Shown here piece by piece: positions 12,601 to 26,671 of a stretch of 64,000 bases of DNA. Source of the DNA: Liquidambar formosana (lineage: Eukaryota; Streptophyta; Magnoliopsida; Saxifragales; Altingiaceae); the NCBI GenBank assembly GCA_039720395.1, contig CM077832.1, forward strand, positions 28,941,763 through 29,005,762, read 5' to 3'. A program made the position numbers and the translations under genes. The notes under the pieces are model-generated. The model was not told the origin of the DNA and did not search any database. It worked only from the letters and a program-made list of their open reading frames with translations. How positions within the stretch are numbered: position 1 is the stretch's first letter; the number at the start of each line of letters is the position of its first letter.

Positions 12601-15600
12601 TTTGTGGGACAGGGGAAGTAATAGTTCAGGGGATTAGTTCTTACATTTTGAAGTTCCCTTGGGAGGGGGGGTGCAGTTTGTGGAACCGACATATAGTTCA
12701 AGGGGGTTTTGTGTGATTTGACCCTTTTAAATTTATGGTATTATGAGTTACTGCTAAATAAAATTGATAATATTTATATTGGTCTTGCAACTGATCTAAG
12801 TTTTCCCCAATGAGAGTTGTGATTTTCAATGCTCACTTTTCTGTTTGAATTTTTCAGTCTGAATTGGCAGCATCAGCTATGCAAGAATCCCCGTCCTAAC
12901 CCTGATATCAAAACTCTCTTTACTGATCATTCATGTGCTACTACTAATGGAGCTCGGCCTCCTCCTCCCTCAAATAGCCCCCTTATGGGACCTGTGCCTA
13001 AGGCTGGGGCATTTCCTCCTATTGGTGCCCATAGTGTAAGTGATTTGCATCTATTTATCTGCAAAAGTAAAACTTGCACACTTTGAATAATACTTACAAT
13101 GATCTTACCTTGCAGCCATTTCAGCCAGTTGTTTCCCCTCCTGGTGCTATTGCTGGGTGGATGTCAAGCACCAATCCTTCTTTACCTCATGCTGCTGTGG
13201 CAACAGGGCCCCCCGGTCTTGGGCAGCCTTCCAGTGCAGGTTGAGATCTTCATAATTTTCTAGTTTTGGTTTTGGTTGTAGTGCTTTTAGATTTCTTTGA
13301 CGTACTGAACCTGGTGAAATTACTTAATTATAATCATCATGTAATGGATTGATTTCTAATGTACACAGCTGCATTCTTAAAACACCAAAGGAGCCCTACT
13401 GGCATTACAGGTATGGATTATCAATCAGCTGAATCAGAGCACTTGATGAAGCGTATTCGCACTGGCCAATCTGATGAGGTATAGATCAATGAAATATTGT
13501 CTTTTGCAAGCTCAACACTTATGTTTGCTGTTTGTTATGAGTGTTGTTTGATCTTTTATATAGTCTGGTTATTATTATTGTTTTTTCTTTTTAATTTTTA
13601 ATTTTAATTTTTTTTATGCTTACAATATTGAAAAATGCTGAATAATGGTTTTGTAGGTGTCCTTTTCTGGTGTAACACATACTTCCAATGTCTATTCACA
13701 AGATGATCTTCCTAAAACTGTCATGCGAACCCTTAGTCAAGGATCTAATGTGATGAGCATGGACTTCCATCCACAGCAACAAACTATCCTTCTAGGTTGG
13801 CACTTTGAGTGATTACTTGCTCAATGTCACTTATCTTTTGAAAATTAGTTGACATCTTATGTAACAAACATTTTAACGTTTTTACTGAACTTTTAAACTA
13901 CTAATTTGTAGTTGGGACAAATGTTGGTGACATTAGCCTTTGGGAAGTTGGATCCCGGGAAAGGTTAGCACATAAGCCTTTCAAGGTCTGGGATATCTCA
14001 ACTTGTTCAATGCCATTGCAGGTATTATTTCTTACATAGGAGGTATTATTGTATTTCATATTATCCATTGTTAGTAATAGTTTTTTGAATAAAAATTTTT
14101 TTAGTATTAGTTTTGGAAATTTAAGATATGGACTGATTCTGTGTGGGTGTGGATGTGTTTTACATAATTGATTTTGATTCTATTACCAGACGGCATTGTT
14201 GAATGATGCTGCAATCGCAGTCAATCGATGTGTTTGGGGGCCAGATGGACTTATACTTGGTATGTATTAAAACTGTTGCATTGTTTCTGTGCATAGTTTC
14301 ATTAGTTAAAATTCTTGTGTTTTTTTGCTTGATCACACTATCTTGCTCGTGTTCACATTTTCTGTTTTCCAGGTGTTGCTTTTTCAAAACATATTGTTCA
14401 GATATATACTTACAATCCCACTGGAGAACTAAGACAACATTTGGAGGTAAGCCCTATACTCTGGATATCATGTTCTTACATGGCTATGGCAATGTGCAGA
14501 TCACTGATCATTTTTCTCATCTTTTAGATCGATGCTCATATTGGTGGTGTTAATGACATTGCATTTGCCCATCCCAACAAGCAACTTTGTATAGTCACAT
14601 GTGGTGATGATAAGACAATTAAGGTATCAACTTCAAGAGCTTCATATGGTTTGGTGTGAAAAGAAAATTGGGGTTTGCTTATTGTAATTCCATCTGGAAC
14701 AGGTATGGGATGCTGTAGCTGGACGTAGACAGTATATATTTGAAGGCCATGAAGCTTCTGTGTACTCAGTCTGCCCTCATTACAAAGAAAATATCCAGGT
14801 GAATTTTCTTTAGAAGTTGGTTATAAGCTTAATATTTTTTCTTTTGGGGCACTTCATGTGTTGACATTTGATTGTAGTAATGTTTTATCATCTTGGCAAA
14901 TGGGCAGTTGGGAAGGATCAGTTATCCTGCAAATTTTATACTAGCGTACTCACTTTATCCTTGTGCGCAGTTTATTTTCTCTACTGCCGTTGATGGGAAG
15001 ATTAAGGCTTGGCTGTATGATTACTTGGGATCTAGAGTCGACTATGATGCTCCTGGACTTTGGTGCACCATGATGCAATATAGTGCGGATGGAACAAGGT
15101 AAATGGACTGATGGTCAATGAATTGGACATCTTATTTTATCATTTGCATTTTCGTACCTTATTTTGTATGCATGGAATCATCTGGAAGCATGTAGTAGAA
15201 TTGGAAATTCTTCTGTTACTAATATATATGTATATATATAGGATGACTGTTAGGTAAAAACATGCTGATATAAGTTATATCAGCACCCACATTGTGGGTT
15301 GTACTGATAAGACTTATATAACGTTCTTACCTGACTTGGATATGTATATGTAATTTTTTGAGATGGGGTTAAGAACTTCTTAACCGAGCCCTTTTTTAGG
15401 AAATGTGCATTTGAGACTGTCAATCCTGTCCTTATTTATGGTATTGATGTTACCTTGTTTTTATTTACATATTTATTTTTTATGAGAATGTTATATTGTT
15501 ACTTTCAGGCTCTTCTCTTGTGGAACCAGTAAAGAAGGTGAATCCCACCTTGTGGAGTGGAATGAGAGTGAAGGTGCCATTAAACGGACGTATTCTGGTT

Positions 15601-18600
15601 TCAGAAAGCGGTCTTTAGGTGTTGTCCAGTTTGACACAACGAGGAACCGTTTCTTGGCGGCTGGTGATGAATTTCAGATTAAGTTCTGGGATATGGACAA
15701 TACAAACATGTTGACAGCTGTTGATGCAGAGGGCGGGTTGACTGTTAGTATTCCTCCCCTTGCCCTTCCTTCATAATAGTATTTAAGTTGAAGAATAGAG
15801 AAATCACTGGCTGTTATTCATGCGACTTTACTCTCTGCAGGCAAGCCCTAGACTGAGATTCAATAAAGAAGGGTCATTGTTGGCAGTCACGTCAAGTGAC
15901 AATGGAATCAAAATTTTAGCCAACAATGATGGTTTGCGCTTGATAAAGATGTTGGAGAATAGGACTATTGGGGGAAATCGAGGCCCTCCGGAAGCCCTTA
16001 ATTCTAAGGTACTTTGTGCTTTGGTTTTCCTGTTGTCCTTTCCATATGTTGGAATAGTATCAGATAAAACATCAGAAAGTAGTGACATCAAGAAAACCCC
16101 TTTGTCCTTTTATGTGTCAGTTGAACCTGGTTAAAGAAAATAGCATCAAATTCCTCTTTCTATTTGTAACACTAACCCAAAAAGAAAAAACCTTCTGTTT
16201 GTAAGTGGTTACAATTTAAAAGTAAAACGGCCATATTAGCCCCTTCTAAGGCAAATTCAAGAGATTAATTCATGGGTGGAATTAAAAGCATTGTGAGTTT
16301 TTAGGCACCCGAACCTTAATGGATTTGTTAGTTTATTGAACCTAAACTACTCTTTAATTAATTGATTATTTTGATAAGAAACAAATATATTGAATATATT
16401 AAAATGAAGGGAAGGTGCATAGAAAAGATTAGGCATCCTTCAGAAAACAAAAACCTATATACAGAGGGAAAAACTACCAGAACAAACTCCTCAAGCACAG
16501 TAAAAATGCCCTTTAATGGTTTAAGGAGTAGAAGCCCCTCTATTAGCCAAAAAGCCAGCCTCCTCATTTGCTGATCTAGGCATCCACTTGGCCTATGAGC
16601 CCAAAGAATAGGCCAAATCAATGAGATCTCTGGCAGTGCAAGCATAATACCAAGACCCCAAACATTGTGCACTCACTCAAGCAATAACAACAAAAGAATA
16701 TAACTCCGTAAGAAATTGGGTGAGGCCCATCCTAGAGGCCTCTCGGAGACCTTCCAGGATGGTCAGAAGTTCTGCCTTGAGGGAATTACCTTTCCAGCAG
16801 GCATGGAAAAGGGAAAAGATCGTGTTTCCACTGAAATCCTGAATATTTCACCAATAAGCAATCTCTTGGATTACCAAGCAAACAACCATCAAAGTTGAGC
16901 TTGATAACCTGAGATCTCTGAACTCAGAAAGTTATCATTGAGCCTAAACTATTTATAGGGGTAATTTTGTGTTGACAACGAAATGTCTTAGGGCCTAGCA
17001 AAACAAAAAACAAAAAACAAAATCTTAGTGTTCTTTTGGTAGTGCCCATTATTGGTGCAATGGTAAAAGTTTTGTGTTACCAAGTGGTAAGGTGCATGTT
17101 CGAGTATTTAGAGTGGTCCCATTGTACTAAAATAAAATAAAATAATAATAAGTAAGGAAAAAACAAAGTTTATGATGGTATCCACCTAATCCCTCTCAGG
17201 ACCCTGCTTAGCAAGACCACCATTGAGTAATGGCCTTTTTAAGTGCTCTTTTGGTAGGATTCAAGATAGGATTTATGAGGCCTAGAATGTCATTGTGGTG
17301 TTAATATTTTTTATATACCGACCCCGTTAGTTCAATATTCCCCATTGCTAAGTTGCCAACCTAAAAGCCTAAACTATTATGTGAAGGGCACAAACAGGTA
17401 TATGAAGATATGTTTAACTCGATATTTAATTAATGTGGGTTGTGAGATTTCCCAACACTCCCCCTCACGTGTAGGCCTAACAAGATAGAAACGGGCTTGT
17501 CACGTTAGCAATAAGGACGAGCTCACAAAGGAAATGGGCTCAAGAACATGTTTGATACCATGATAATTTTCCAACCTAGAAGTCTAAGCTGCTAGGTGGA
17601 GAGCCCAAACAAGTATATGGAGTTATGTCAAATTTTATGATTATTTGACGTGGGATGTGGCATTTTTCCAACACTCCCCTTCATGTGCAAGCCTAACAAA
17701 ATAGAAACGGGCTTGTCTCGTAGACAAGAAAGACGGACAAACAAATAATGAAACGGACTCGAACGACATGCTTTGATGCCATGTTAAGTTTCCATCCCAA
17801 AACCCTAAGCTATTAGGTGGAGTGCCTAAACAAGTATATGAAGCCATATCAAACTTAATATTTATATGATATGGGATGTGGGACTTTCCAACACCCATGA
17901 TTTCAAATCGAGGAATATTAGCTTGATTTGGACATTCAGTGAAAAGTTGGAGTTTATCAGTGTTCAAGGGTTAATAATTTGATGCAATTGAATTGGTTTT
18001 CTATACCCTTCAATCAACCTTGGATTTTTAAATCCCATGATTCACATCCAAAGAAATAGAGCCAGCTTGATTGCAGCTGGAAGCTTAAAATGCCAATAAT
18101 TCAAAAAGAAAGAATCATTCGATGTTGATCAACTCGAGGGAAAAAGATTTTCTAAACCAAATTTTCTTGTTGAATGTTAATGAATTTCCGGTTTTAAAAT
18201 TAGAGTTTTGCTGAAATGGTACTGCAAAAGTGCCAGATTGGAGTTTTTTTGCAATTAAACGTTTACTGCTGATGGTAGCTTCAACTGAAGCCGTGGGATT
18301 ATTTACTAAACTGCAATAACAATCCAATAGTACTTTTGGGTTGCACACTGAAATTCCTGTACAAAATTTTACAGGGTGATAGTGGCAAGAATCCCCCAAA
18401 GTATTGCTCCTGTCGTATGAGAGTTCACTCAACGACAACTAATATCTTTACTGGCTAGAGGTGGGCTGAAGATGAAAATTTCCGGCTATCTCAATGTTTT
18501 GCAGTACGCAAGCCAAGTAGGCAATGATTCTAAGTAATGAGAGCCTAGGTTGTCTCTCGTGAAGAGACACCTCTTTATTTAATTTTCAGTTTTCCTGCCA

Positions 18601-19920
18601 TCACATGGCTGCAGCCTTGAACATTAATAGCATAGAGGTGTGATGGATCCTTAACTTAGTATGGAAGATGGAGCATTTTTAGCTCTTATCCAATGGCAGT
18701 GTCATAGTTATATGGCCAAAGTATGAAATTCTAACATTATGTAGTAAGCATGGAGGATACATTAGTGACATGATTTTGTTACAGGAAGGATAAATTAGTC
18801 ATTTTTTTTTGTTGAAAATAGCCATAGTTGTTATCAGAATTAGGTGATTGAGTACCATCACTGTTTTTGTTTTCTTTTTAAATAAAGATTTAATTTTAAT
18901 TTTTTCCCTTTTTTATTTTTTGCGGTCTTTAGGCTGCCTTGATTGATATGTGAGATGGTCAGTGGATTTATTTGATATAGCTATTTTTCTGATCGGTATC
19001 TACATGATGTTTTCTACAATTTTTTCGAACTTTGGCATCATTTCTTCAATGAATTTGCTTTTGTATTTTGCTAGGGAGTTTTTTTTTTTGTTTTTTTGTG
19101 TGTAAATCTCTTATGCACAACTTTGTTGCAGCCTCTGATTGTTAACGCACTGGGTCCAGTAGGGAATGTTTCTGCTGGTATTGCTCCTACCCTGGAACGT
19201 CCTGATAGGATCCCTCCTCCTGTTTCTATCAGCAGTCTGGTAAGTTTAGCTCTTCCATGTGCGAGCAATTTTTAGTGCTACTTAGGGTTTTGAGTTGACA
19301 ATGGGTGTCACTGCAGGCTACTATGGATGGCAGCAGGCTTGTTGATGTTAAACCAAGGATTTCAGATGATGTAGAGAAGATTAAGAGCTGGAAAATTCCT
19401 GATATAGTTGATTCATCTCAACTGAAAGCCTTACGATTGCCTGATTCCATGGCTACAGGCAGGGTAGGTGGTTAAGAATAAGAATAATTCAAAGTTATGA
19501 CATGAAACTTGTCAACACTGCTATATGTTGCAGGTTGCTTGGTGAAACCTCAGTTTAAAGTAGAATCAAATGCTTAGATTAACACGCATATGATTTTTTT
19601 TTTTTTCTTTTTTTTTTTTGGTTTTTCGGGTTTGTGCTCTTACATGGTGATGGTTTTACATTGCTCTACCTCACAACATTTCAGAAATTTTAACATTTTA
19701 AGGTTTTGAAAATGTATGTAATGTCGTTATCCTAGCATATAATAAATGTTCTTAGTTGCTTAGTTTGATTCTAGTGTTTGACTTGTGCATTGCATGGGAA
19801 CTAATTGAACAATGATTAAACAAACTGTGTTATTAGTAGACGAAAGATGAAAAGACCACCCAATAAATTATTCTGGAAATTTTCCAATGCTTTTGGTTTT
19901 CCTGCAAAAAGTAAAGGATT

Positions 19921-19951
<31 letters not shown>

Positions 19952-20060
19952 GGGAGTGTCTTAAGCTATCACTAGTTAACTACTCAATGTAGCAAAATCC
20001 TAAAAACGAAATCGATGCATCAAATTTAATGTAATTATCAAAAAAGACATTTGTTATAAG

Positions 20061-20104
<44 letters not shown>

Positions 20105-22488
20105 TAAAAAAATTAAATACAAAAAATATCTACAATAAACTCGTTTGAAATCTATTGGCTTCATGAGTATCGGTTGTGGAAAAGATGAAAGCAGGAAAAC
20201 CGTTGGGGTTTAGCTGACTAAGTTTGTAAGTTCTTTAATAAGATATTAAAGACCAAAAGGATGCTGGATGAATGGGGAAAAAAAAACACTATAGTGCCAC
20301 TGTATAAGAACAAAGGTGATATTCAAATTTCAAAGTTGTACTAACTACTATGGCATTAAGCACATGAATCATATGAAGAAACGTTAGGAGAGGGAGAGAG
20401 CGAATATTAAGACTTGAAACAACAGTGTCAGAGAATTAGTTTCATTTCATGTTAGGAAGATCGACAATGAAAGCTGTTTTCTTAATGCATGGAAAGAAGA
20501 AAAAATACCTTCATTTGGTGTTTATTGTCTTAGAAAAATCATATGATAGGGTTCGTGGGGATTTAATGTGGTAGTTATTAGAAAGGAAAGAAGCACTTAT
20601 TAGATATATCGATATAATCAAGGATATGTATGAGGGAGCTGTAATCAGCCATTCGAATGACTGGAGGAGAGAAGTGAATTTCCAATCACAATAGGCTTCC
20701 ACCAGTGATAGACATTGAGTCATTATTTTTTAAAGATATAGCATTAATTGATGAAAGCATGGTGGAAGTGAATTTTAAATTGGAATTATGGAGAGACACT
20801 CTAAAATCTTTAGACTGACGATTGAAATAGAATATATTGAATGTAAATTTATAGCTTTGATCAGTTGCTCGGCGTTGAGCAATTGCATTTACCTGCGAAT
20901 CAACCCTGAGCCTTTAGATTAGGACTAATGAATCAGAAAGACAATAATAAAGCATCAACCATGTTCATCAATTAATATGCAAGAATAAATAAATATATTA
21001 ATATTAATATTTGGTCTGAAACATCAATAATAAATATAAAAAAAGGTTTGAAACGTCTACAAAATCAATTAATATGCAAGAATAGATGTACAAAGAATAC
21101 ATCCATCTATAAGCATCAACCATGTTCATCATTCATAGAAGCTGCAGGTTCGAGTCTTGAGAGTGGCCACTTTGTAAACAAAACAGAGTTAGGGACTGTA
21201 TCCAGCTCACCCCAGAACCCTGCTTAGTGGGGCCAACATTGGGTAATGGCCTTTTATGTGGTCATGGCGGATCTAAGTCTAGCCTCGAAGCTCAAATGTT
21301 ATGGTTTGGAATACATGTACATTACGTAAGTAGTGTTGATCTGTGTGATGTATTGGATATCAAGAGTAGGAGAGAATGGATGGGATATGACTTACGTAAA
21401 TGACATAAATTATATACACACATAATCTTATCAAAATAAATAAAATAAAAAAAAAATTATGCACACATAAGAAGGAAAATATAATGGCTGATGTAAATAT
21501 TGGATGTTTTTGGATCTTAGAATGAAAATTATAATGATTATATAACTGCATGGTGAGAGAAACATTTAAATGGGGCATGTACCCATCTGTACTATTATAT
21601 TAGCAAAGTCACCTCTTTTATTGAGTTGGCTAGACCAATTTTACTATCCTTTTTCAAAAACTGGCCTCTAATAATTGTACTTTCTAAGTTTCTATGTATG
21701 AGTATGTACATTATTCATTGCGTCTAAATTTTGAGACTTGGGCTCCCAAGTGTGGCCTTTGTGTTCTTCTAATAAGATTATAAAAAAAATAAAAATAAAA
21801 AAATAAAAAACAAACAAACAAACATAAAATCTCCACAATTATAGGTTAGGTATTTTTTATTTGTAATTTGATTAGCCCTATTTTATACCGAACTATAAAT
21901 AAGGGAATATAGGGGCAATTTCTGGAATTGTGAGCTATATATATCTTCAAATTGCTCTGCATATCACTTTGATTGGAATACAATACAGGAGAGATGGCTA
22001 CACTTGGGTGCCACTTGGCAGCGATGAAAAAGAGACTTTGATGTTTATGTGGTGTGGTGTACAGGGTTCTTTTTGCCCTTCTTTTTTTAATACAATTTAT
22101 CATATCTATAAATGGAAAAGAGAAGAAAAATGTGTGTTTTGGGCTCACTGCTCAAAATGTGTGTTTTGGGCTCACTGCTCAAAAGTGTTTGGTGACATTC
22201 CTTTGTTTGTGCTGAAATCTTATTGGAGGGCTGTTTGTCATTAGTTTTATATTCTCCTTTGTTTTTTCTTTCTTTCTTTCTTTCTTTTTTTTTGTGTTCT
22301 GTTGGACTTCTTGTCCTCTTGTATTTTTCCTTCATTTTTTATTAATAATATTTTCTTGTTGCTTATCCCAAAGAAAAAAAAAGAAAAAAAAAGTGTTTTA
22401 AGGGGGTTGTTTTATGATTTAGAATGTCTTTTTATTTATTTATTTAAATAATTGATTAAGAGGACTTAGAATATTCTATCAATTTGTT

Positions 22489-22527
<39 letters not shown>

Positions 22528-25500
22528 AAACATTATATTATCTAATGTTAGACAGTTGTTCTTGGTTCTAAAGTTCCCCTGACATGGAAAGACACAATTT
22601 ACCTTTAGGGTTCCACATAATTTGACTTCATTTACCAATTTGGAATTTACAATTTTATCCCTCCTAGTCTTGACATAGTGTGAAATAGTTGGCTTGAGCA
22701 CATTAAATCTAATTCCTTTTCTTAGCTAATGCTCTTGACAGATTAATCATTCTCATAAATTCTAGGAGCCAAGTCGGAGCTAGGAAAGTGGTGGTCTGTG
22801 GTCCCAACATGACGAATTTTGTTAGGAAGATCATTGCCTTCAATTAATATGCTTAACTATTTAATGAAAACAATTAAATGAAGAGTGGAATAAAAGATCA
22901 GGAGATTCTCTTTATCTATTGTCATTCTCTATGCGTATTTTTATAAATGTATTGCAGGTCGCACTATTTATTATTATTGTATACATTTATTTTCATGGAT
23001 ATACTGCGAACTTATTTTTTTTTTTTTGGCAATTTTTCTTTAAATGGGGTATTAAAATTAGTGACATTTCTGATCCTGGTAACTTCATGTTTGTGTCTTT
23101 TCCTATTTTGTTGGACCCTGGGATTGAGGAAAGTTTGTCATGAATCACAGGTGGTACGATTGATCTACACTAACTCTGGCTTATCCCTATTAGCCCTCTT
23201 CTCCAATGCCGTTCACAAGCTTTGGAAATGGCAGCGTAGTGAAAGGAATCCGCTGGGGAAGGTTTGCTTTTTGTCTTTTTAGTTGTGATGCTATCTTTTA
23301 TATAGTTGTGGTGGTTTTATATCTAATAGTCCGTGCTTTGTATTTTTCAGTCTACTGCATATGTTGTGCCACAGTTGTGGCAGCCATCCAATGGAGTCCT
23401 TATGACGAATGACACGAGTGACACTAGCCCAGCTGAAGAGTCTGCTGCATGTATTGCTTTATCTAAAAATGATTCTTATGTCATGTCTGCATCTGGTGGG
23501 AAGGTCTCTTTGTTCAACATGATGACATTTAAGGTCCATTATCTGCTGCTGGTCTCGTTTTCTGACTGAAATTCTGGGAGTTTATCTCTTTTCAACAACT
23601 GAATTTTCATTATTATTGCTTTTCAGGTCATGACAACATTCATGTCCCCACCTCCTGCAGCCACTTTTTTGGCATTCCATCCACAAGATAATAATATTAT
23701 TGCCATAGGAATGGAGGATTCTACAATTCAAATATACAATGTCAGAGTTGATGAGGTAAAGCATCTCTTATGGTCCCACAATTTTTTTCATTGAAGAGTA
23801 CAATAATATCATTCGTATAGTTATATGTTTCATATGTTCATAGTGTTAATTCATGATCATTCTTCAAGTGATGATATTTAGTTCTTTGAAATTTTAGAAG
23901 TTCTGAGATGTCCCATTTAGACACCACTGCATGACTGTATGTTGATGCACAATTGTGATTTGGCTTTAGAACCATTTGACATCATTGAGTGTTTTCCGTC
24001 TGTAAATGCGAGTTATAAATTCTTTTTTGATTTTTGTATTATTATTAATGCAAACCATAAAATTCATTGTGGAATGGTACATTATTGATTTTTTTTAATT
24101 TGATTTTATATGATTAGTATTTTCCTTGATTTATTTATTTATTTTTATTTTTATTTTTTTGATGACCTGATGAATGTGAGAGAAATTTGATCAGTCATGG
24201 ACAAATATTAATGAAAAGGACAAGGTCAAAGAGTAGTGGCTCTTCTTATTTATAGTAATCAAGGTTCTAAGTTATTCAGTTGAAATTTGTTAAGCATCCA
24301 TCACTAAATGATTTGAGTGCTTCGTCTTGTTCAAGAAGCATACTAATCCTTTGTTTTGATCATGTTGGCAGGTGAAGACCAAGCTGAAGGGCCACCAGAA
24401 AAGAATAACAGGGCTTGCTTTTTCCCAAACTTTGAATGCATTGGTATCTTCAGGGGCTGATGCACAGGTCAGTGTTGATTAAATATAATATTATAATATC
24501 AGATGTTCCCTGCGGACAGAGGAATCTTTTTGTTACCTATCAGACTTAATTGGAATGCATCTCCACTTTTAGTTGGAAATGAGAAGAATGGCATACTGGC
24601 ATACTTAGTTCTTTTAAATTTTTGTCCTTTGGGGTGTTTGCTAAATTTTGACGTGGCTGGCTTGTAAGACACACAAATTGTCCCTTCAGTTCGCAAGTGT
24701 GCTACAAAAGGATCATTATAAAAATAAAAAAAAACAAAACACAACAAAAGGTGAAAGGTGTGCTACACAAGGGCATTGACCATTTAAGGATGCCTTACGT
24801 TTGTGAAACATTTTTTGTTAATTTTTAACAGCAAATAATATGTTAGCCCTAGAAAATGAAAGAATCGCAATGAGAAAGGGAATTTTTTTTTTATTTTTTT
24901 GGATCAACAATGAAGAAAATTTTATTGAAGGGAGAAAAGTGCAAAGAAGGACGAGGTGTCCAGCAAAAGAAGAAAAGAGAAGAAAGAAAAACAGAAAAAG
25001 ACGAACAAAAATCAGTTACATTCCACTAACAGCCCCCAATCAGCTGCAATGATGAACAGAAGAATACCCACAAATTAGTTCCAGTTGCATTATCCCTAAT
25101 TAGATACATAGTAGAGTAAAATACTTTTTTTTTTCTTTTCTTTTTTTTCTCTGTGATAGGAAATGAAACAAATTCATAAAAAGGACAGAAGAAAATACGA
25201 AGGTGGGAGGGATTTCTTCTAGGAAAATAAACAGACAAGAACAACAGGCATAAAATGAATCAACCTAGCTGAATTCAAGAACTGGACAAAAACTGAGGCA
25301 TTTCTTCCCCTGGAGAGTTCTCCTACATAATAGTACCCCTCTTACCCTGAAAGTTCACCTCCGAATTAACTGATCTAAAGATCCAGACTCAAGACTTGAC
25401 TAAAATTTACTGATATCAGTAGATTCTGTGGTCACGTCAGAATATTTCAAAGTATCCTGACTGGCACACTCAACCCTTGCCTTCCACCGCATTATTTACA

Positions 25501-26488
25501 AAATTTTCGTTTCTTAATTCCTCAAGACCCGCAAGTAAGGAATCATCTTTGGATTTATTAGCAAAACCTGTCCTATCGGGTTTAGAAAAATTGAACGGGA
25601 TATGATCTTTGTAATTACTCAAATTGCCTCAAACTCCTAATTATGCTCTCTTACCAAAGTAGTATCCATCAGAGTTAAGATTTACCAATCCTTCAGGAGG
25701 AGGGATCTAGGAGCAACTAGGAGAAATGTGTCTTGGAAAGGAAGGTGAGATTCCTCCTACCGATCATGAAGGATCAGGGATGAGGGTACTTGGTTGAGTA
25801 GCTTAGAAATTGAAACCCAGACTGAAAAAGTTTAGAATCTCGATTTCTTTCAGAGAATTAAGATTTTCTTTGTGTATTATTTCATTCTTTCTTCTCACTG
25901 TAATGGGTGAGAGCAGTGTTTTAAAAATCTCGCCTAGAGCATGCCGGGGGCTTGCCCTGAGGCCAGGCAAGCCAAAAACGCTCCGGGGCTTAAAAAAGAA
26001 AGGCAGAATTCCTTTTTGGCGTACGCTCTTTCCTTGGTGCACATGCCCTATGCATGTGGGGTACACCTTTGGTGCCCCGTGGTAATAGGAATACACCTCA
26101 TTAAACCAATTTGCAACCCTTTAGAGGAACAATTTTTTTCATTTAGTAAATTTACCACAATCAATTTAACGGTTAGCCATTTGAGTGAAGACCTAGGTTA
26201 AGCATTCACATGACCAATTAACGATAGTGACAATGACAGAAAAGATGATTGACCGACGATGGTGATGACAACTATTCATAGTGTTCACTTCCAAGAACGC
26301 AACTTATTTGAATTTAGGTTATATGAACATCTTATATGTTGGTTGGACCATGAAAGACAATAGTAAGTTTGTATTGCAAAAAAATATATTTAATGTTTTT
26401 ATATAATGCTTTCAATTTAATAATATGTAAAAAAATTTATAATAGGTCACTTTAAAAATAAATTTTACTCATTATGTATTTTTTCTTT

Positions 26489-26522
<34 letters not shown>

Positions 26523-26620
26523 GATTGATCATGTGCGGGATATCTGGAGTATCCCGTTCGATCAAAGTGCGTCGCTCACGGATGGCCGTGATCAAATGGG
26601 TTATCCCGCACATGATCAAA

Positions 26621-26671
<51 letters not shown>

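Larger units (their letters stand above)
11391..12724. mobile_element. Mutator-like MITE in TPR4 intron 4, carrying nested insertions
   Basis: The left end reads GGGTATATTACGCGAACTCC and the inverse of the right end reads GGGTCAAATCACACAAAACC, followed by similar CCCCTTGA/CCCCCTTGA blocks. This resembles the common plant repeat family starting GGGTAAATTACAC. Its centre is occupied by a Stowaway-type element and a LINE. No transposase seen. Superfamily assignment is tentative because I did not find a clean 9-bp duplication. Confidence 0.45.
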
